A program made the translations under genes and the position numbers. 33,538 nucleotides of DNA from Phycisphaerae bacterium (GTDB lineage Bacteria > Planctomycetota > Phycisphaerae > UBA1845 > CAIVHJ01): assembly GCA_022072405.1 (NCBI GenBank), contig JAJVHX010000023.1, forward strand, positions 1 through 33,538, read 5' to 3'. This document shows positions 7,753 to 16,239 of this stretch, piece by piece (position 1 is the first letter of the stretch; the number at the start of each line of letters is the position of its first letter). The notes beneath the pieces were generated by a model. It did no database searches. It was not told the DNA's origin and worked only from the letters and a program-made list of their open reading frames with translations.

Positions 7753-8122
7753 CTGCTGCTCCTCACGAATGAATATCATTCCCAATGATGTTGTTTACCA
7801 TCCATTCGTTCCATAGGATCGCGGGCCGAACCAGCAGCCGAACTGGGCGTGACCACCCGATCCGGAACGAAAAAATCCGGATACAACTCGCATTCATCCG
7901 TGAACATGGGGGAGCGTCGGGAAGGCTCGTCTTGAGCTCGCCACTCGGTCAATCCGTTGACCTGCTAAGCTGTATTGAACCATTATCCATATCGACTTGA
8001 GCGGGATACTTTCTGGAGAAAATCACCGAAATCTTTGTCGATCATCACATTGGCATTAGGTTATCGGTCATCTGCAGGCTGTGAAAAGAAATAAACTGCA
8101 CCATTATCGGGCGGCTACGCTA
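7753..8122. other. Gene-free spacer with one palindrome
   Basis: I see no credible gene here. ATCCGGA (7860-7866) and TCCGGAT (7876-7882) form a 7-bp inverted repeat with an A-rich 9-nt loop. The function is unknown. The region should also hold the flgM promoter on the - strand, but no clear boxes were identified. Confidence 0.4.
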
Positions 8123-9259
8123 CTAAAAATTGATCCCACTATGCATGGCAAGGAAGAGCTTGTCAGCAATTTGCTGATTGCCGAAAACCAGCGGTAGCAG
8201 AGACTGGGCATCGGAATGAGGTGGACGGAGATAATCAGCCATCTGCGTTCGCCATAACTGCTCATAGTACCTGAGTTTATCCTGCGGGTGTGTACTGCCC
8301 AGTGCTTCGCGGATCACCTGCCCGGCGATTTTGGCTGACCAGATCCCCGGAAAAAATGACTCATTGGTATAAGCGGCGACAAATCCCCCCGCCTCACCGA
8401 TCAGCATGGTGCGTTTGGCGATATGGGATTCCATCTCCAGACACAGCCCCGCCGGAGACCAGTGCATCTTGGCATCAGGAAGATGGTTTCGCCAATTGGC
8501 GGGCAACAACTGTTTCTGCACCAGACGATCTGCCAGCTGCTGCAACAGCTCCTGGATTTTAACAGGTGGTGCCGCTACACAAACACCCAAGGTAATACCG
8601 CCATCACGCGCGAGACGATATCCAAACCCCGCCGCGTTACCCAAGCCCAGGAAGTAATCCATCCGCCCCGATTCTGCAAATACCGGAGCCTCGAATTCCA
8701 GCTGAGCCGATTGCAGGCCGTGTTGATTGGATTGACTCGCTGCCAACCCCACCGATTGCACGAGTGGATGGCCAAACGAAGTAGCCAGCAGCAACAATCT
8801 GCCGCGATATTGTCGCCGGCTCTTATCAAGCAGCGTAACCTGCTCTTCACCCAGTGTAATCCGCTGCACATCGTACTCGGCATCGTACTGCCCCACCCGC
8901 GTCGCCAGCAGCGCCGCCACCATTTTCTTTTTCTGGCCTGCGGAATCGATCAAGGACGGCCGAGCAGCCGGTAGCTGTGGCTTGATCATCCGAGCCAGAT
9001 CATGTGAGAAAAAATAGCAGTCCTGAACAGGTTGAAGAATGGTGCCTTCCAGCGGCAAATGGGCCTCCTGAAAGAGCTCCATCGCTAAAGGACTCAGCCA
9101 GGTGCGGGCTGGTTGTCGAGGTGATAATCGGGGATGATCGAGCAGGATCACTGATAATCCGCTGTGGGCCAGATCGGTCGCGGCGAATAATCCCGCCGGT
9201 CCCCCGCCCACAACGATTACATCGACAATTACCTGTTCATCGGCATTGTGTTTATTCAT
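8123..9259 (-). CDS. FAD-dependent oxidoreductase, geranylgeranyl-reductase-like
   Basis: 378 residues. An N-terminal Rossmann dinucleotide motif V-V-G-G-G-P-A-G-L-F is followed by an acidic residue in L-L-D-H. The second FAD-binding signature, L-I-G-E-A-G-G-F-V-A-A-Y, appears in the C-terminal half, as in the geranylgeranyl reductase/PHBH superfamily. Such enzymes reduce isoprenoid double bonds or hydroxylate aromatics. Substrate and electron donor cannot be read from the sequence. It is monocistronic on the - strand, and no Shine-Dalgarno sequence is visible before its ATG. A carotenoid or archaeol-like lipid role would be speculation. Confidence 0.82.
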   Translation of the reverse strand: MNKHNADEQVIVDVIVVGGGPAGLFAATDLAHSGLSVILLDHPRLSPRQPARTWLSPLAMELFQEAHLPLEGTILQPVQDCYFFSHDLARMIKPQLPAARPSLIDSAGQKKKMVAALLATRVGQYDAEYDVQRITLGEEQVTLLDKSRRQYRGRLLLLATSFGHPLVQSVGLAASQSNQHGLQSAQLEFEAPVFAESGRMDYFLGLGNAAGFGYRLARDGGITLGVCVAAPPVKIQELLQQLADRLVQKQLLPANWRNHLPDAKMHWSPAGLCLEMESHIAKRTMLIGEAGGFVAAYTNESFFPGIWSAKIAGQVIREALGSTHPQDKLRYYEQLWRTQMADYLRPPHSDAQSLLPLVFGNQQIADKLFLAMHSGINF

Positions 9260-9460
9260 GAGCTTGAATCAGTGCGTCGGTTACAGCACGACACGATCGT
9301 GTATTAAACTCGCAGGTGCATGGCCGCCATTATATGTTGTGTGCGTCCGACTGCAACCGGTCCTGCTGGCGTGTGACGGCTTAATACCAGGCCGACTCAA
9401 AAATACCACAAGTATGATATTCATGACCGCCCAGTCCATTACTATATCTTATCCATATTC

Positions 9461-9516
9461 ATACCGTGTGGCGGCTCCGATGGTAGGGGTAACGTTTTAC
9501 CGAGCCGCGCCGGTAT
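9461..9516. repeat. Long imperfect inverted repeat
   Basis: Nested arms ATACCG (9461-9466) with CGGTAT (9511-9516), then GCGGCTC (9471-9477) with GAGCCGC (9502-9508), enclose an inner GGTAA/TTACC hairpin. Read on the - strand it contains GCGGCTCGGTAAAAC, close to GCGGCTCGGTGAAAC in the REP-like element at 22674-22688. It is the only structured feature in the 412-nt spacer 9260-9671 apart from a -10 box. No gene was found there. Confidence 0.5.
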
Positions 9517-9610
9517 GGAAACAGTCCTCACCACCTGGTAGATAAAGTCGTTTCAAATATTACCAGTACTACCCCGATCAGGTGAGTGGTTATGTTGTGG
9601 GATGAATGAG

Positions 9611-9616
9611 TATAAT
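9611..9616 (+). promoter_or_regulatory. -10 box of the GNAT gene within a small palindrome
   Basis: A perfect TATAAT lies inside GAATGA-gtataa-TCATTC. Transcription would begin near 9623. That puts the alternative start codon at 9606 outside the message and supports the ATG at 9672. Confidence 0.45.
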
Positions 9617-9671
9617 CATTCTGGTCAGCAGACCAGCCGGGCATGGGCAAAAATCTATCACAGGAATCCCA

Positions 9672-10643
9672 ATGATGCGGTCTGATCAGGTCATAGTTGA
9701 CTGGGCTGCAGAAGATGAACACGATCAGGCTTTGCATCTGTTACTGCTGGGCCATACCAATTGCCAAACGGATTCTCAACTGCTCGTTGAAAAATTCAGT
9801 CGTCAATTGCAGTTGCAGGGTCTCCATCCGGGCTGGTGCCTGGTGGTGAGGACCGCTCGGCAACTGGCGGGAGTCTTGCTGGCGTTACCCACTCCGGGCA
9901 GCACGGTCTCTGTTCTACTGAATTCAACCTGGACGGATCAAAACATCGCTGAAGCCATGCAACAAGGCCTGCATCTAATCCTGCAGCGCGCCAATCACCA
10001 GCAGTTGACTCTCATCCAGGCGTTAGTAACGGCCGATGACCGGCCCGGAGAGCTGCTGCTGCAACAGGCTGGTTTTACGTACCTGGCGGAGTTGCAATAT
10101 ATGGCTTGCGATGTTCCCGCGACCATCAGCTTGCCGCCCTGTCCGCAAGATGATTGCCGGATCATAAACTATGACGAAGCGCATCGGGCCATCATGGCGG
10201 AGGCCCTGCAACAAACCTACATCGACAGCCAGGATTGCCCTGGCCTGACCGAGTTGCGCTCGATTGATGAAGTCATTCAGACGCATCAGGCCACCGGAAT
10301 TTTTGATCCCGCGTTATGGTGGGTGGTCTGTCATGACACACAACCTGTAGCTGTGCTGTTGCTGACGCAAGTGCCGGAACAACCACAACTGGAAGTGGTT
10401 TATATCGGTGTGACACCCGCCTATCGCCGTCGTGGCTGGTGTAACTGGCTGATGCATCATGCTTTGGCTATCACTTACCAGCGCCAAGGCCGTCAATTAC
10501 TACTTGCGGTTGATGCCCGGAATTTAGCGGCGCGCCGAATCTATGAACGCCTCGGTTTCCAACTCACCGACACGCGCCACGCATGGACTCGTTCACTCCG
10601 CCACCAGCGGCTTGTCCACGAGTTACTCACATCGAACAGTTGA
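9672..10643 (+). CDS. GNAT-family N-acetyltransferase, probably two GNAT domains
   Basis: 323 residues. The start at 9672 has AGGAA about 6 nt upstream and lies after the predicted transcription start. The C-terminal domain (about 235-315) shows the acetyl-CoA loop G-V-T-P-A-Y-R-R-R-G and the closing A-V-D-A-R-N-L-A-A-R-R-I-Y-E-R-L-G-F of GNAT enzymes. The N-terminal half has a similar strand-helix order without the pyrophosphate loop and is probably a degenerate GNAT domain, as in mycothiol-synthase-like tandems. The acceptor substrate is unknown. It lies just upstream of dnaA but has a separate promoter. Confidence 0.85.
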   Translation: MMRSDQVIVDWAAEDEHDQALHLLLLGHTNCQTDSQLLVEKFSRQLQLQGLHPGWCLVVRTARQLAGVLLALPTPGSTVSVLLNSTWTDQNIAEAMQQGLHLILQRANHQQLTLIQALVTADDRPGELLLQQAGFTYLAELQYMACDVPATISLPPCPQDDCRIINYDEAHRAIMAEALQQTYIDSQDCPGLTELRSIDEVIQTHQATGIFDPALWWVVCHDTQPVAVLLLTQVPEQPQLEVVYIGVTPAYRRRGWCNWLMHHALAITYQRQGRQLLLAVDARNLAARRIYERLGFQLTDTRHAWTRSLRHQRLVHELLTSNS

Positions 10644-10712
10644 GTCGTGACTAAGTCGTTGAGAATAAAATTTATTTTCGCGCAACCCCTGTTCATCAAA
10701 GTCATGTACCGT

Positions 10713-10721
10713 TGTGTACAA
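10713..10721 (-). promoter_or_regulatory. Single DnaA-box-like sequence
   Basis: Read on the - strand, TTGTACACA differs from the TTATNCACA consensus at one position. It lies about 20 nt upstream of the likely dnaA -35 box, where it could act in autoregulation. No cluster of boxes was found, so an origin is not claimed. Confidence 0.3.
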
Positions 10722-10741
10722 TAATGTGCAATGAATCAGTA

Positions 10742-10770
10742 TTGACGCTGCTCCCCACGGGTGATATCTT
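10742..10770 (+). promoter_or_regulatory. Probable dnaA promoter
   Basis: TTGACG (10742-10747) and TATCTT (10765-10770) are separated by exactly 17 nt. The leader to the chosen dnaA start would be about 130 nt and holds no obvious structure. Confidence 0.5.
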
Positions 10771-10908
10771 CCCTCAGACTTTGTTAGTACAAGTCCCAGC
10801 TGAACAGGGTTAGGTCAACCACTGAGCAGCTTTGTACGTTTAAGATTTCTAGCTGATAGATAATTGTTTTTCTCCCCCATGAGTCGTGCGAGGGAAGGAG
10901 TGCGCGCC

Positions 10909-12462
10909 GTGAGTATCACTGGCTCAGATCTCGTCTCGCAACTTGAGACACGAATTGCCGCAAAAGTAGGTCCCCAGCGCTTTAACGTCTGGTTCAGGAA
11001 TGCCACGCAGTTTCAGGTCGCGGATGGGTACCTGAAAATTGGTGTTCCCAATATGTTTATCGGCGGGTGGATCGAGAATCACTTTGCAGATGTGCTGCAC
11101 GAGGCGATTCGTGAGATCGTCGGGCAGGACCTGCGGCTGATGTTTACCATCGATCCGAATCTGTCGCGACATCTGAAAAAGCGACAACTGGATTCGCAGG
11201 TGAATTTCGTCAGTAATAACCCGGAACGGGTCGCCCGTGAACATCGTAAAACAGGAATGAACACCGAACCACGTGTGTTGCGCGGGCAGTTGGCGGATTT
11301 TGAAGTCGGTCCCAGTAATCAACTGGCTTATTCCTGTGCGCAGGCGGTGGCGGAGCATCCCGGACGCCAGCACAACCCGCTCTTTATTCATGGGGCCTGC
11401 GGGCTGGGCAAGACCCATCTGCTGCAGGGTATTTTCAACCTGTTGCAACAGAAACACGCCGGCTTACAGGTACTTTTTTTAACCGGTGAAGAATTCACCA
11501 ACCATTTTGTCTACGCGATCAAATCCAATAATCGAGATGCCTTCCGACATCGCTTCCGCAGTGTCGATGTGCTGCTGCTGGATGATGTGCACTTCCTGGC
11601 CAACAAGAAGGCCACCCAGGAGGAATTCCTCCATACTTTCAATGCCATCGATGCCGCCGGCAAACAACTGGTGATGGTTTCGGATGCCCATCCGAAACTG
11701 ATCGGCAATTTTTCCGATTCACTGACCAGCCGTTTTGTGGCGGGCATGGTTGTGAAGATCGAACCACCCGGTTTCGACGAACGCGTGCGCATCCTGCAGC
11801 GGCGGGGTACGGCCATGAAGCAGGAAATCCCCGTGGCAGTGCTGGAATATGTCGCCAGCAAAGTCACCAGCAATGTGCGCGAATTAGAGGGAGCGTTATT
11901 GAAGCTGGCGGCGTTTGCGCGGATTTCACATCAGCCGATTACCCTGGCCCTGGCACAGCAGGCTTTGGGTGATCACCTGCACAAAACCGCGCCGATTATC
12001 AAACTGAGCGATATTGAGAGCGTGACCTCGATCTTTTTCGGCCTCTCACCCGGCGATCTGCACACCTCACGCAAGACGCGTAACATTTCGCTGGCCCGTG
12101 GCGTGGCCATGCTGTTGGCCCGCAACCATACGACCATGAGCTTTCCGGAGATTGCCCGGTTTTTGGGAAAGAACCATTCGACCGTGATCCTGGCCTGTCG
12201 GCGATTGAACAAGACGCTGACCAGTGACAGCGAGGTACGCTGGAGTACGCCCGGTGGCGACCGGCGGATGAATCTGCGCCAGATTATCAGCGAGCTGGAA
12301 GAACAATTGGGGTTGAAATCAGCAAATGGTTATCACCAGGCGCTGCTCAATCCTCCGGCGGCACGGATGGGCTTGGACCTGGCCCGCCCATCCCGCGAGT
12401 CGCCGGCCCACCGTCTGGCACCCGTGATCTCGGCGGCGGCTCCGCTGTTGCCGACCACCTGA
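10909..12462 (+). CDS. dnaA: Chromosomal replication initiator DnaA
   Basis: 517 residues from a GTG with AAGGAG 8 nt upstream; an ATG at 10879 and a TTG at 10864 in the same frame lack such a site. Domain I (residues 1-80) has Q-R-F-N-V-W-F. The AAA+ domain has Walker A G-x-x-G-L-G-K-T with Lys168 and Walker B L-L-L-D-D-V-H-F. Domain IV carries the DnaA-box-binding signature L-G-K-N-H-S-T-V-I-L-A-C. A tail of about 80 residues follows domain IV, rich in Pro/Ala near its end, which most DnaA proteins lack. It binds DnaA boxes and opens the origin. dnaN is not adjacent; the neighbours are a GNAT gene and a phosphohexomutase. Confidence 0.98.
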   Translation: MSITGSDLVSQLETRIAAKVGPQRFNVWFRNATQFQVADGYLKIGVPNMFIGGWIENHFADVLHEAIREIVGQDLRLMFTIDPNLSRHLKKRQLDSQVNFVSNNPERVAREHRKTGMNTEPRVLRGQLADFEVGPSNQLAYSCAQAVAEHPGRQHNPLFIHGACGLGKTHLLQGIFNLLQQKHAGLQVLFLTGEEFTNHFVYAIKSNNRDAFRHRFRSVDVLLLDDVHFLANKKATQEEFLHTFNAIDAAGKQLVMVSDAHPKLIGNFSDSLTSRFVAGMVVKIEPPGFDERVRILQRRGTAMKQEIPVAVLEYVASKVTSNVRELEGALLKLAAFARISHQPITLALAQQALGDHLHKTAPIIKLSDIESVTSIFFGLSPGDLHTSRKTRNISLARGVAMLLARNHTTMSFPEIARFLGKNHSTVILACRRLNKTLTSDSEVRWSTPGGDRRMNLRQIISELEEQLGLKSANGYHQALLNPPAARMGLDLARPSRESPAHRLAPVISAAAPLLPTT

Positions 12463-12491
12463 CGGATTGAACTGGCGCGGTCACATTTGAG

Positions 12492-12535
12492 GACGGGCTG
12501 CCGCAAGGAGACTTTCGGCAGCCCAACGTCTTTTT
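12492..12535 (+). terminator. Rho-independent terminator of dnaA
   Basis: GGGCTGCCG (12495-12503) pairs with CGGCAGCCC (12516-12524), extended outward by GACG/CGTC, and five T residues follow at 12531-12535. It lies 30 nt after the dnaA stop. Confidence 0.9.
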
Positions 12536-12647
12536 ACGATCCGTTCCGGGAGCAAAACCTTCGACCCCTAGCGCTGCTGATATTGATGTGTTACAATTTG
12601 CCAGCCGGAGCGGCTTTCGTTGTTCTGTATTGCGTGATGAGCGTTGA

Positions 12648-12712
12648 GTGTGCCACGGTTGTGACAGCCCTGTCGAATAACTACCCCCGCACGGCTCGCA
12701 GTGCCGGGGCAC
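12648..12712. repeat. Decayed copy of the two-hairpin dispersed repeat
   Basis: GTGTGCCACGGTTGT-GACAGCC, then GCACGGCTCGCAGTGCCG about 20 nt later, match the two hairpins of the element at 30762-30878 with several substitutions. It lies in the spacer between dnaA and the phosphohexomutase gene. Confidence 0.55.
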
Positions 12713-12775
12713 AACTCCAATCATTCCGCCCAGTGGTACATCAAAATTTAGCCCGCCAAGCCAGAGGCTATAGCC

Positions 12776-14128
12776 ATGTCATTAATGATCAGCGCGTCTG
12801 GGATTCGGGGCATCGTCGGCGAATCGTTGACCGCAGAAGTAACAGGCGAATATGCCGCCGCACTCGGAACTTATATCGCTGGCGGTCTAGTTGTGGTGGG
12901 ACGGGATTCCAGGCCGTCAGGTCCGATGTTGCAGGAAGCGGTAACGCACTCGTTACTACGTTGTGGTTGCCCGGTGATTGATCTGGGTGTCGCCAGCACA
13001 CCTGCCATTGCCCTGCGAGTTCGTCAATATGGTGCGGCGGCAGGAATCATCCTGACCGCCAGCCACAATCCGGCCCAGTGGAACGGCATCAAATTCCTGA
13101 CACACGAAGGTCTCGCCCCTCCGGCAGTACAGGCTCGCCAGATCTGGCAGATTCGTGAACAGCGCGCCTTTCGATATCTCCCCGCCGGACAGGAAGGCAA
13201 CTGCCGTACGGATAACACCGCTGCGACTTGGCACGTGGAGACTGTGTTGGCCACCCTCACTCCGGCGCGCATGGCGGCGCGTCGCTATCGCGTGGTGCTG
13301 GATAGCGTCAACGGTGCAGGTGGTCAGGAAGGACGGCTGCTGCTCGAAGCGCTCGACTGCCAGGTCACTCATATCAATGCCGAGCCGACCGGTCAGTTTG
13401 CTCATCCGCCCGAACCCCTGCGTGAACATCTGCAGCAACTTTGTGCAACCGTCCGCGAGCAGCAAGCCGATATCGGTTTTGCTCAGGATCCGGATGCCGA
13501 CCGCGTCGCCATCGTCGATGAGCACGGCGAATATATTGGCGAAGAATTTACTCTGGCTCTGGCAGCCAAGTTATGGTTCTCGAACCGACCCGGTGCCCTG
13601 GCGGCCAATCTCTCCACTTCGCGAATGGTGGATGACCTGGCTGCAGCGGCGGGACCGCCCTGCCGTGTGGTGCGCACCGCTGTCGGCGAAGCCAATGTCG
13701 TCAGCGCCATGCAACAGCATCATTGCCTCTATGGAGGCGAAGGCAACGGCGGGGTGATCGATCCACGCGTTGTGCCGGTACGTAACAGCCTGGTGGGGAT
13801 GAGCAGCGCGCTGGAGCTGATGGCTGGCAGCCACCAACCGCTCAGTGCCCTGGTGGCGGAAATCCCCCGTTATCACATGATCAAACAGAAATTCCCCTGC
13901 GACCCCCGCCGCATTCAGCTGGCGTTGCAATGCGTCCGGGACCAGTTTGCCGATGAACCGATGAATGATCTGGATGGTTTGCGGATCGACTGGCCCGAGG
14001 GCTGGGTTCATGTGCGCGGCAGCAATACCGAACCACTGCTCCGCCTGATCGCCGAAAGCCGTGACGCCGCCGCCGCCCAGCGATTACTCGACCGCGTTCG
14101 GCAAGTCATTCAACCGCTGCTGCAATAA
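12776..14128 (+). CDS. glmM: Phosphoglucosamine mutase-type phosphohexomutase
   Basis: 450 residues. The four phosphohexomutase signatures are present in order: G-I-R-G-I-V at the N-terminus, the phosphoserine loop T-A-S-H-N-P with Ser96, the metal loop D-P-D-A-D-R-V-A and the phosphate-binding loop R-G-S-N-T-E-P. The sugar-binding loop reads G-G-E-G-N-G-G, the form found in archaeal-type GlmM and phosphomannomutases rather than the G-E-Q-S-G-H of E. coli GlmM. The likely role is glucosamine-6-phosphate to glucosamine-1-phosphate conversion for envelope precursors, but mannose or glucose phosphates remain possible. AGAGG lies about 9 nt before the ATG. Its last 45 nt overlap the convergent glycosyltransferase gene. 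Confidence 0.88.
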   Translation: MSLMISASGIRGIVGESLTAEVTGEYAAALGTYIAGGLVVVGRDSRPSGPMLQEAVTHSLLRCGCPVIDLGVASTPAIALRVRQYGAAAGIILTASHNPAQWNGIKFLTHEGLAPPAVQARQIWQIREQRAFRYLPAGQEGNCRTDNTAATWHVETVLATLTPARMAARRYRVVLDSVNGAGGQEGRLLLEALDCQVTHINAEPTGQFAHPPEPLREHLQQLCATVREQQADIGFAQDPDADRVAIVDEHGEYIGEEFTLALAAKLWFSNRPGALAANLSTSRMVDDLAAAAGPPCRVVRTAVGEANVVSAMQQHHCLYGGEGNGGVIDPRVVPVRNSLVGMSSALELMAGSHQPLSALVAEIPRYHMIKQKFPCDPRRIQLALQCVRDQFADEPMNDLDGLRIDWPEGWVHVRGSNTEPLLRLIAESRDAAAAQRLLDRVRQVIQPLLQ

Positions 14129-15010
14129 CTGGTTTACCTGCTCGATAGTTGGGCTGGTAAGTGTAATTACCGTCTGCCCGACTGGCCGCCATACCCGCGG
14201 ATCGGTGGCGGTGAATATCGAAATCGTCGGAAGTCCGATGAAGGCCGCCACATGCGTCATACCGGCGTCATTACCCACATACTCTGCAGCAGACGCGAGC
14301 CGTTCGCTTGCTCGGCAGGGGTCGGCTTCTTCGATCACCGGAGCCAGAGCAGATAATCGGGATAGTAACACAGCACCGAACAATTCATGCTCATCCGGGC
14401 CGATCATGAATTGCACGGTCCGCCCTGCCGCCAGCAGTTGTTGAGCGAGTTGGATAAAATTTTCCAGCGGCCAGCACTTTCGCCGACCGCCGCTGCCGGG
14501 GTGAATAATGATCGGCAAAGATGTTGTATCAGTATCATTGTGTATTCTGAAAAAATCCGCTCGCCGGCGGTTACGGTTCTGATTAATACTCCCCTCGAAC
14601 CCAACCTGGTTCCACCACTGATCAAGGATATGCGTGGTATCATCGGGTTGCGGGCGAGGATCCAGCGCCAGGATCGGACGGTTCGTAGCCGATCGTAACC
14701 GTTCAGTAATCGATTCATCCTTCCCGCCCAGCATGGAAACGATCAGATCAAAATTCTGCAGATAATCACGGATGTGTTCCGGGAGTGGCTCGTCCATCTG
14801 AAAGAGCGACAGGTAATTGGGACTTTCCAGATGCTTCCAGCTGGTAATGCACTGGTGCTGGGCCAGATAACAGGCCCAGCGCTGGCGGCAGAGCAGGTGC
14901 AGTTCGGGAAGCGCTTCGGCCGCCTGCAACTGTCGGGCGAAATGAACTGCCAGTACCAGATCACCCAACGCTCCGGCATGGATTAACAACAGAGACGATG
15001 AGCGGTTCAT
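14084..15010 (-). CDS. Glycosyltransferase family 9 (heptosyltransferase-like)
   Basis: 308 residues. The ATG at 15010 overlaps the mnmA stop as ATGA, so the longer upstream frame is rejected and translation is probably coupled. The N-terminal fold starts L-L-L-I-H-A-G-A-L-G-D-L-V-L-A, as in ADP-heptose:LPS heptosyltransferases. The nucleotide-sugar side has H-P-G-S-G-G-R-R-K-C-W-P and Y-V-G-N-D-A-G-M-T-H-V-A-A. It should act at the inner face of the cytoplasmic membrane on lipopolysaccharide core or another glycan. The donor is not certain. The 3' end overlaps the phosphohexomutase gene tail to tail by 45 nt. Confidence 0.88.
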   Translation of the reverse strand: MNRSSSLLLIHAGALGDLVLAVHFARQLQAAEALPELHLLCRQRWACYLAQHQCITSWKHLESPNYLSLFQMDEPLPEHIRDYLQNFDLIVSMLGGKDESITERLRSATNRPILALDPRPQPDDTTHILDQWWNQVGFEGSINQNRNRRRADFFRIHNDTDTTSLPIIIHPGSGGRRKCWPLENFIQLAQQLLAAGRTVQFMIGPDEHELFGAVLLSRLSALAPVIEEADPCRASERLASAAEYVGNDAGMTHVAAFIGLPTISIFTATDPRVWRPVGQTVITLTSPTIEQVNQLLQQRLNDLPNAVE

Positions 15011-16137
15011 GGTGTGGCCGGCGTGATAGTGGATTCGGCAGTTGCGGCCGGCTGCTGCGCCAATCGAATCCAGCCGCCACCCAGGCAATCGTCATCATCA
15101 TAGACGGCGACCGCCTGCCCGGGGGTGATGGCCATCTGCGGCTCGTCGAAAATAGCCTGCATCTGACCTGGCTCCGCAGAATATATCGTCGCCGGGGCGG
15201 CGCTATGCTGATAGCGGATCTGCACATTCGCTCGCCAGGGAGTAGCCGGAGGATCGATCAGCCAATTCACCCGTACTGCCTGCAGAGCGCGATGATAGAG
15301 CGCCGCTTTCTCGCCCACCGTCACCCGGTTATTTTCCGAATCGAGATGGGTAACATAGATTGGCAAACCCAGTGCAATACCCAGCCCCCGCCGCTGGCCG
15401 ATGGTGAAATTAGCGATCCCGTCATGTCGCCCCACTTCCCGGCCTTGCTGATCAACCACCGCTCCCTGACGAAAAGCTTCCGGAGCGCGTTCCCGAACAA
15501 CACGGGCGTAATTGCGATCCGGGACAAAACATATTTCGACAGAATCAGGCTTATCGTGCATGGGCAGATCGAATCGTCGGGCTTCGGCCCGCACCTGCTC
15601 CTTGGTCAGTTCGCCAAGCGGGAATATCAGTCTCTGCAAAATGGATCGATCCAATCCGTTCAGCACATAGGATTGATCCTTGGTCCGGTCAACGGCTCGG
15701 CGGAGGATGGGTTGACCGGCCCGCTGGCCGATGCGGGCATAATGGCCGGTGGCGATTAGATTGGCGTCGACGGTATGGGCGTAATCGACGATACGGCCGA
15801 ATTTGAGTCGATTGTTGCAGTGAACGCAGGGGTTGGGGGTGCGGCCGTTTTTGTATTCCTCGACAAAATAATCGATCAGGGTATCAAACTCGTTTTCAAA
15901 ATTCAGGGCATAGAAGCTGACACCCAGGCGACCCGCCACCCAGCGGGCATCGGCGGCGTCGGTGGCGCTGCAACAGCCGCGATGACGTTCCTGGCCGGCG
16001 GCTGGGGAAGGACTCTCCACTCCGGTGCGCATGAAAAAGCCAATCACCTGATAGCCCTGCTCATGCAGCAGGCAGGCGGCGACGCTGGAATCAACTCCGC
16101 CGCTCATGGCAACCACGACTCGTCCTTTATGGCTCAT
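15007..16137 (-). CDS. mnmA: tRNA-specific 2-thiouridylase MnmA
   Basis: 376 residues, a normal length. The PP-loop A-M-S-G-G-V-D-S-S lies at residues 10-18. The two catalytic cysteines are Cys104 in N-P-C-V-H-C-N and Cys203 in E-I-C-F-V-P-D. Other hallmarks are G-H-Y-A-R, K-D-Q-S-Y-V-L and G-Q-R-R-G-L-G. It uses ATP and a sulfur carrier to make 2-thiouridine at U34 of Lys, Glu and Gln tRNAs. TATAAT lies 6 nt before the ATG with no Shine-Dalgarno sequence, so a leaderless mRNA is likely. It is the first gene of a two-gene unit with the glycosyltransferase. Confidence 0.98.
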   Translation of the reverse strand: MSHKGRVVVAMSGGVDSSVAACLLHEQGYQVIGFFMRTGVESPSPAAGQERHRGCCSATDAADARWVAGRLGVSFYALNFENEFDTLIDYFVEEYKNGRTPNPCVHCNNRLKFGRIVDYAHTVDANLIATGHYARIGQRAGQPILRRAVDRTKDQSYVLNGLDRSILQRLIFPLGELTKEQVRAEARRFDLPMHDKPDSVEICFVPDRNYARVVRERAPEAFRQGAVVDQQGREVGRHDGIANFTIGQRRGLGIALGLPIYVTHLDSENNRVTVGEKAALYHRALQAVRVNWLIDPPATPWRANVQIRYQHSAAPATIYSAEPGQMQAIFDEPQMAITPGQAVAVYDDDDCLGGGWIRLAQQPAATAESTITPATP

Positions 16138-16143
16138 ACGGGT

Positions 16144-16149
16144 ATTATA
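16144..16149 (-). promoter_or_regulatory. -10 box of mnmA, probable leaderless start
   Basis: A perfect TATAAT on the - strand is separated from the mnmA ATG by 6 nt (ACCCGT). Transcription would then begin at or next to the start codon. The methyltransferase at 7333 shows the same layout with ATCCGT. Confidence 0.5.
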
Positions 16150-16239
16150 GTGAAAGGAGTGGGACAGATGATATAGCGACTCGACGAGGTAATTCCGTAC
16201 GATCTGAAACCCGCAGCGCCCTAGTGGCTCACGAATGTC

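Noticed and set aside
10644..10908. Replication origin upstream of dnaA
   Set aside because: Only one near-match to a DnaA box was found, with no repeated boxes or clear unwinding element.
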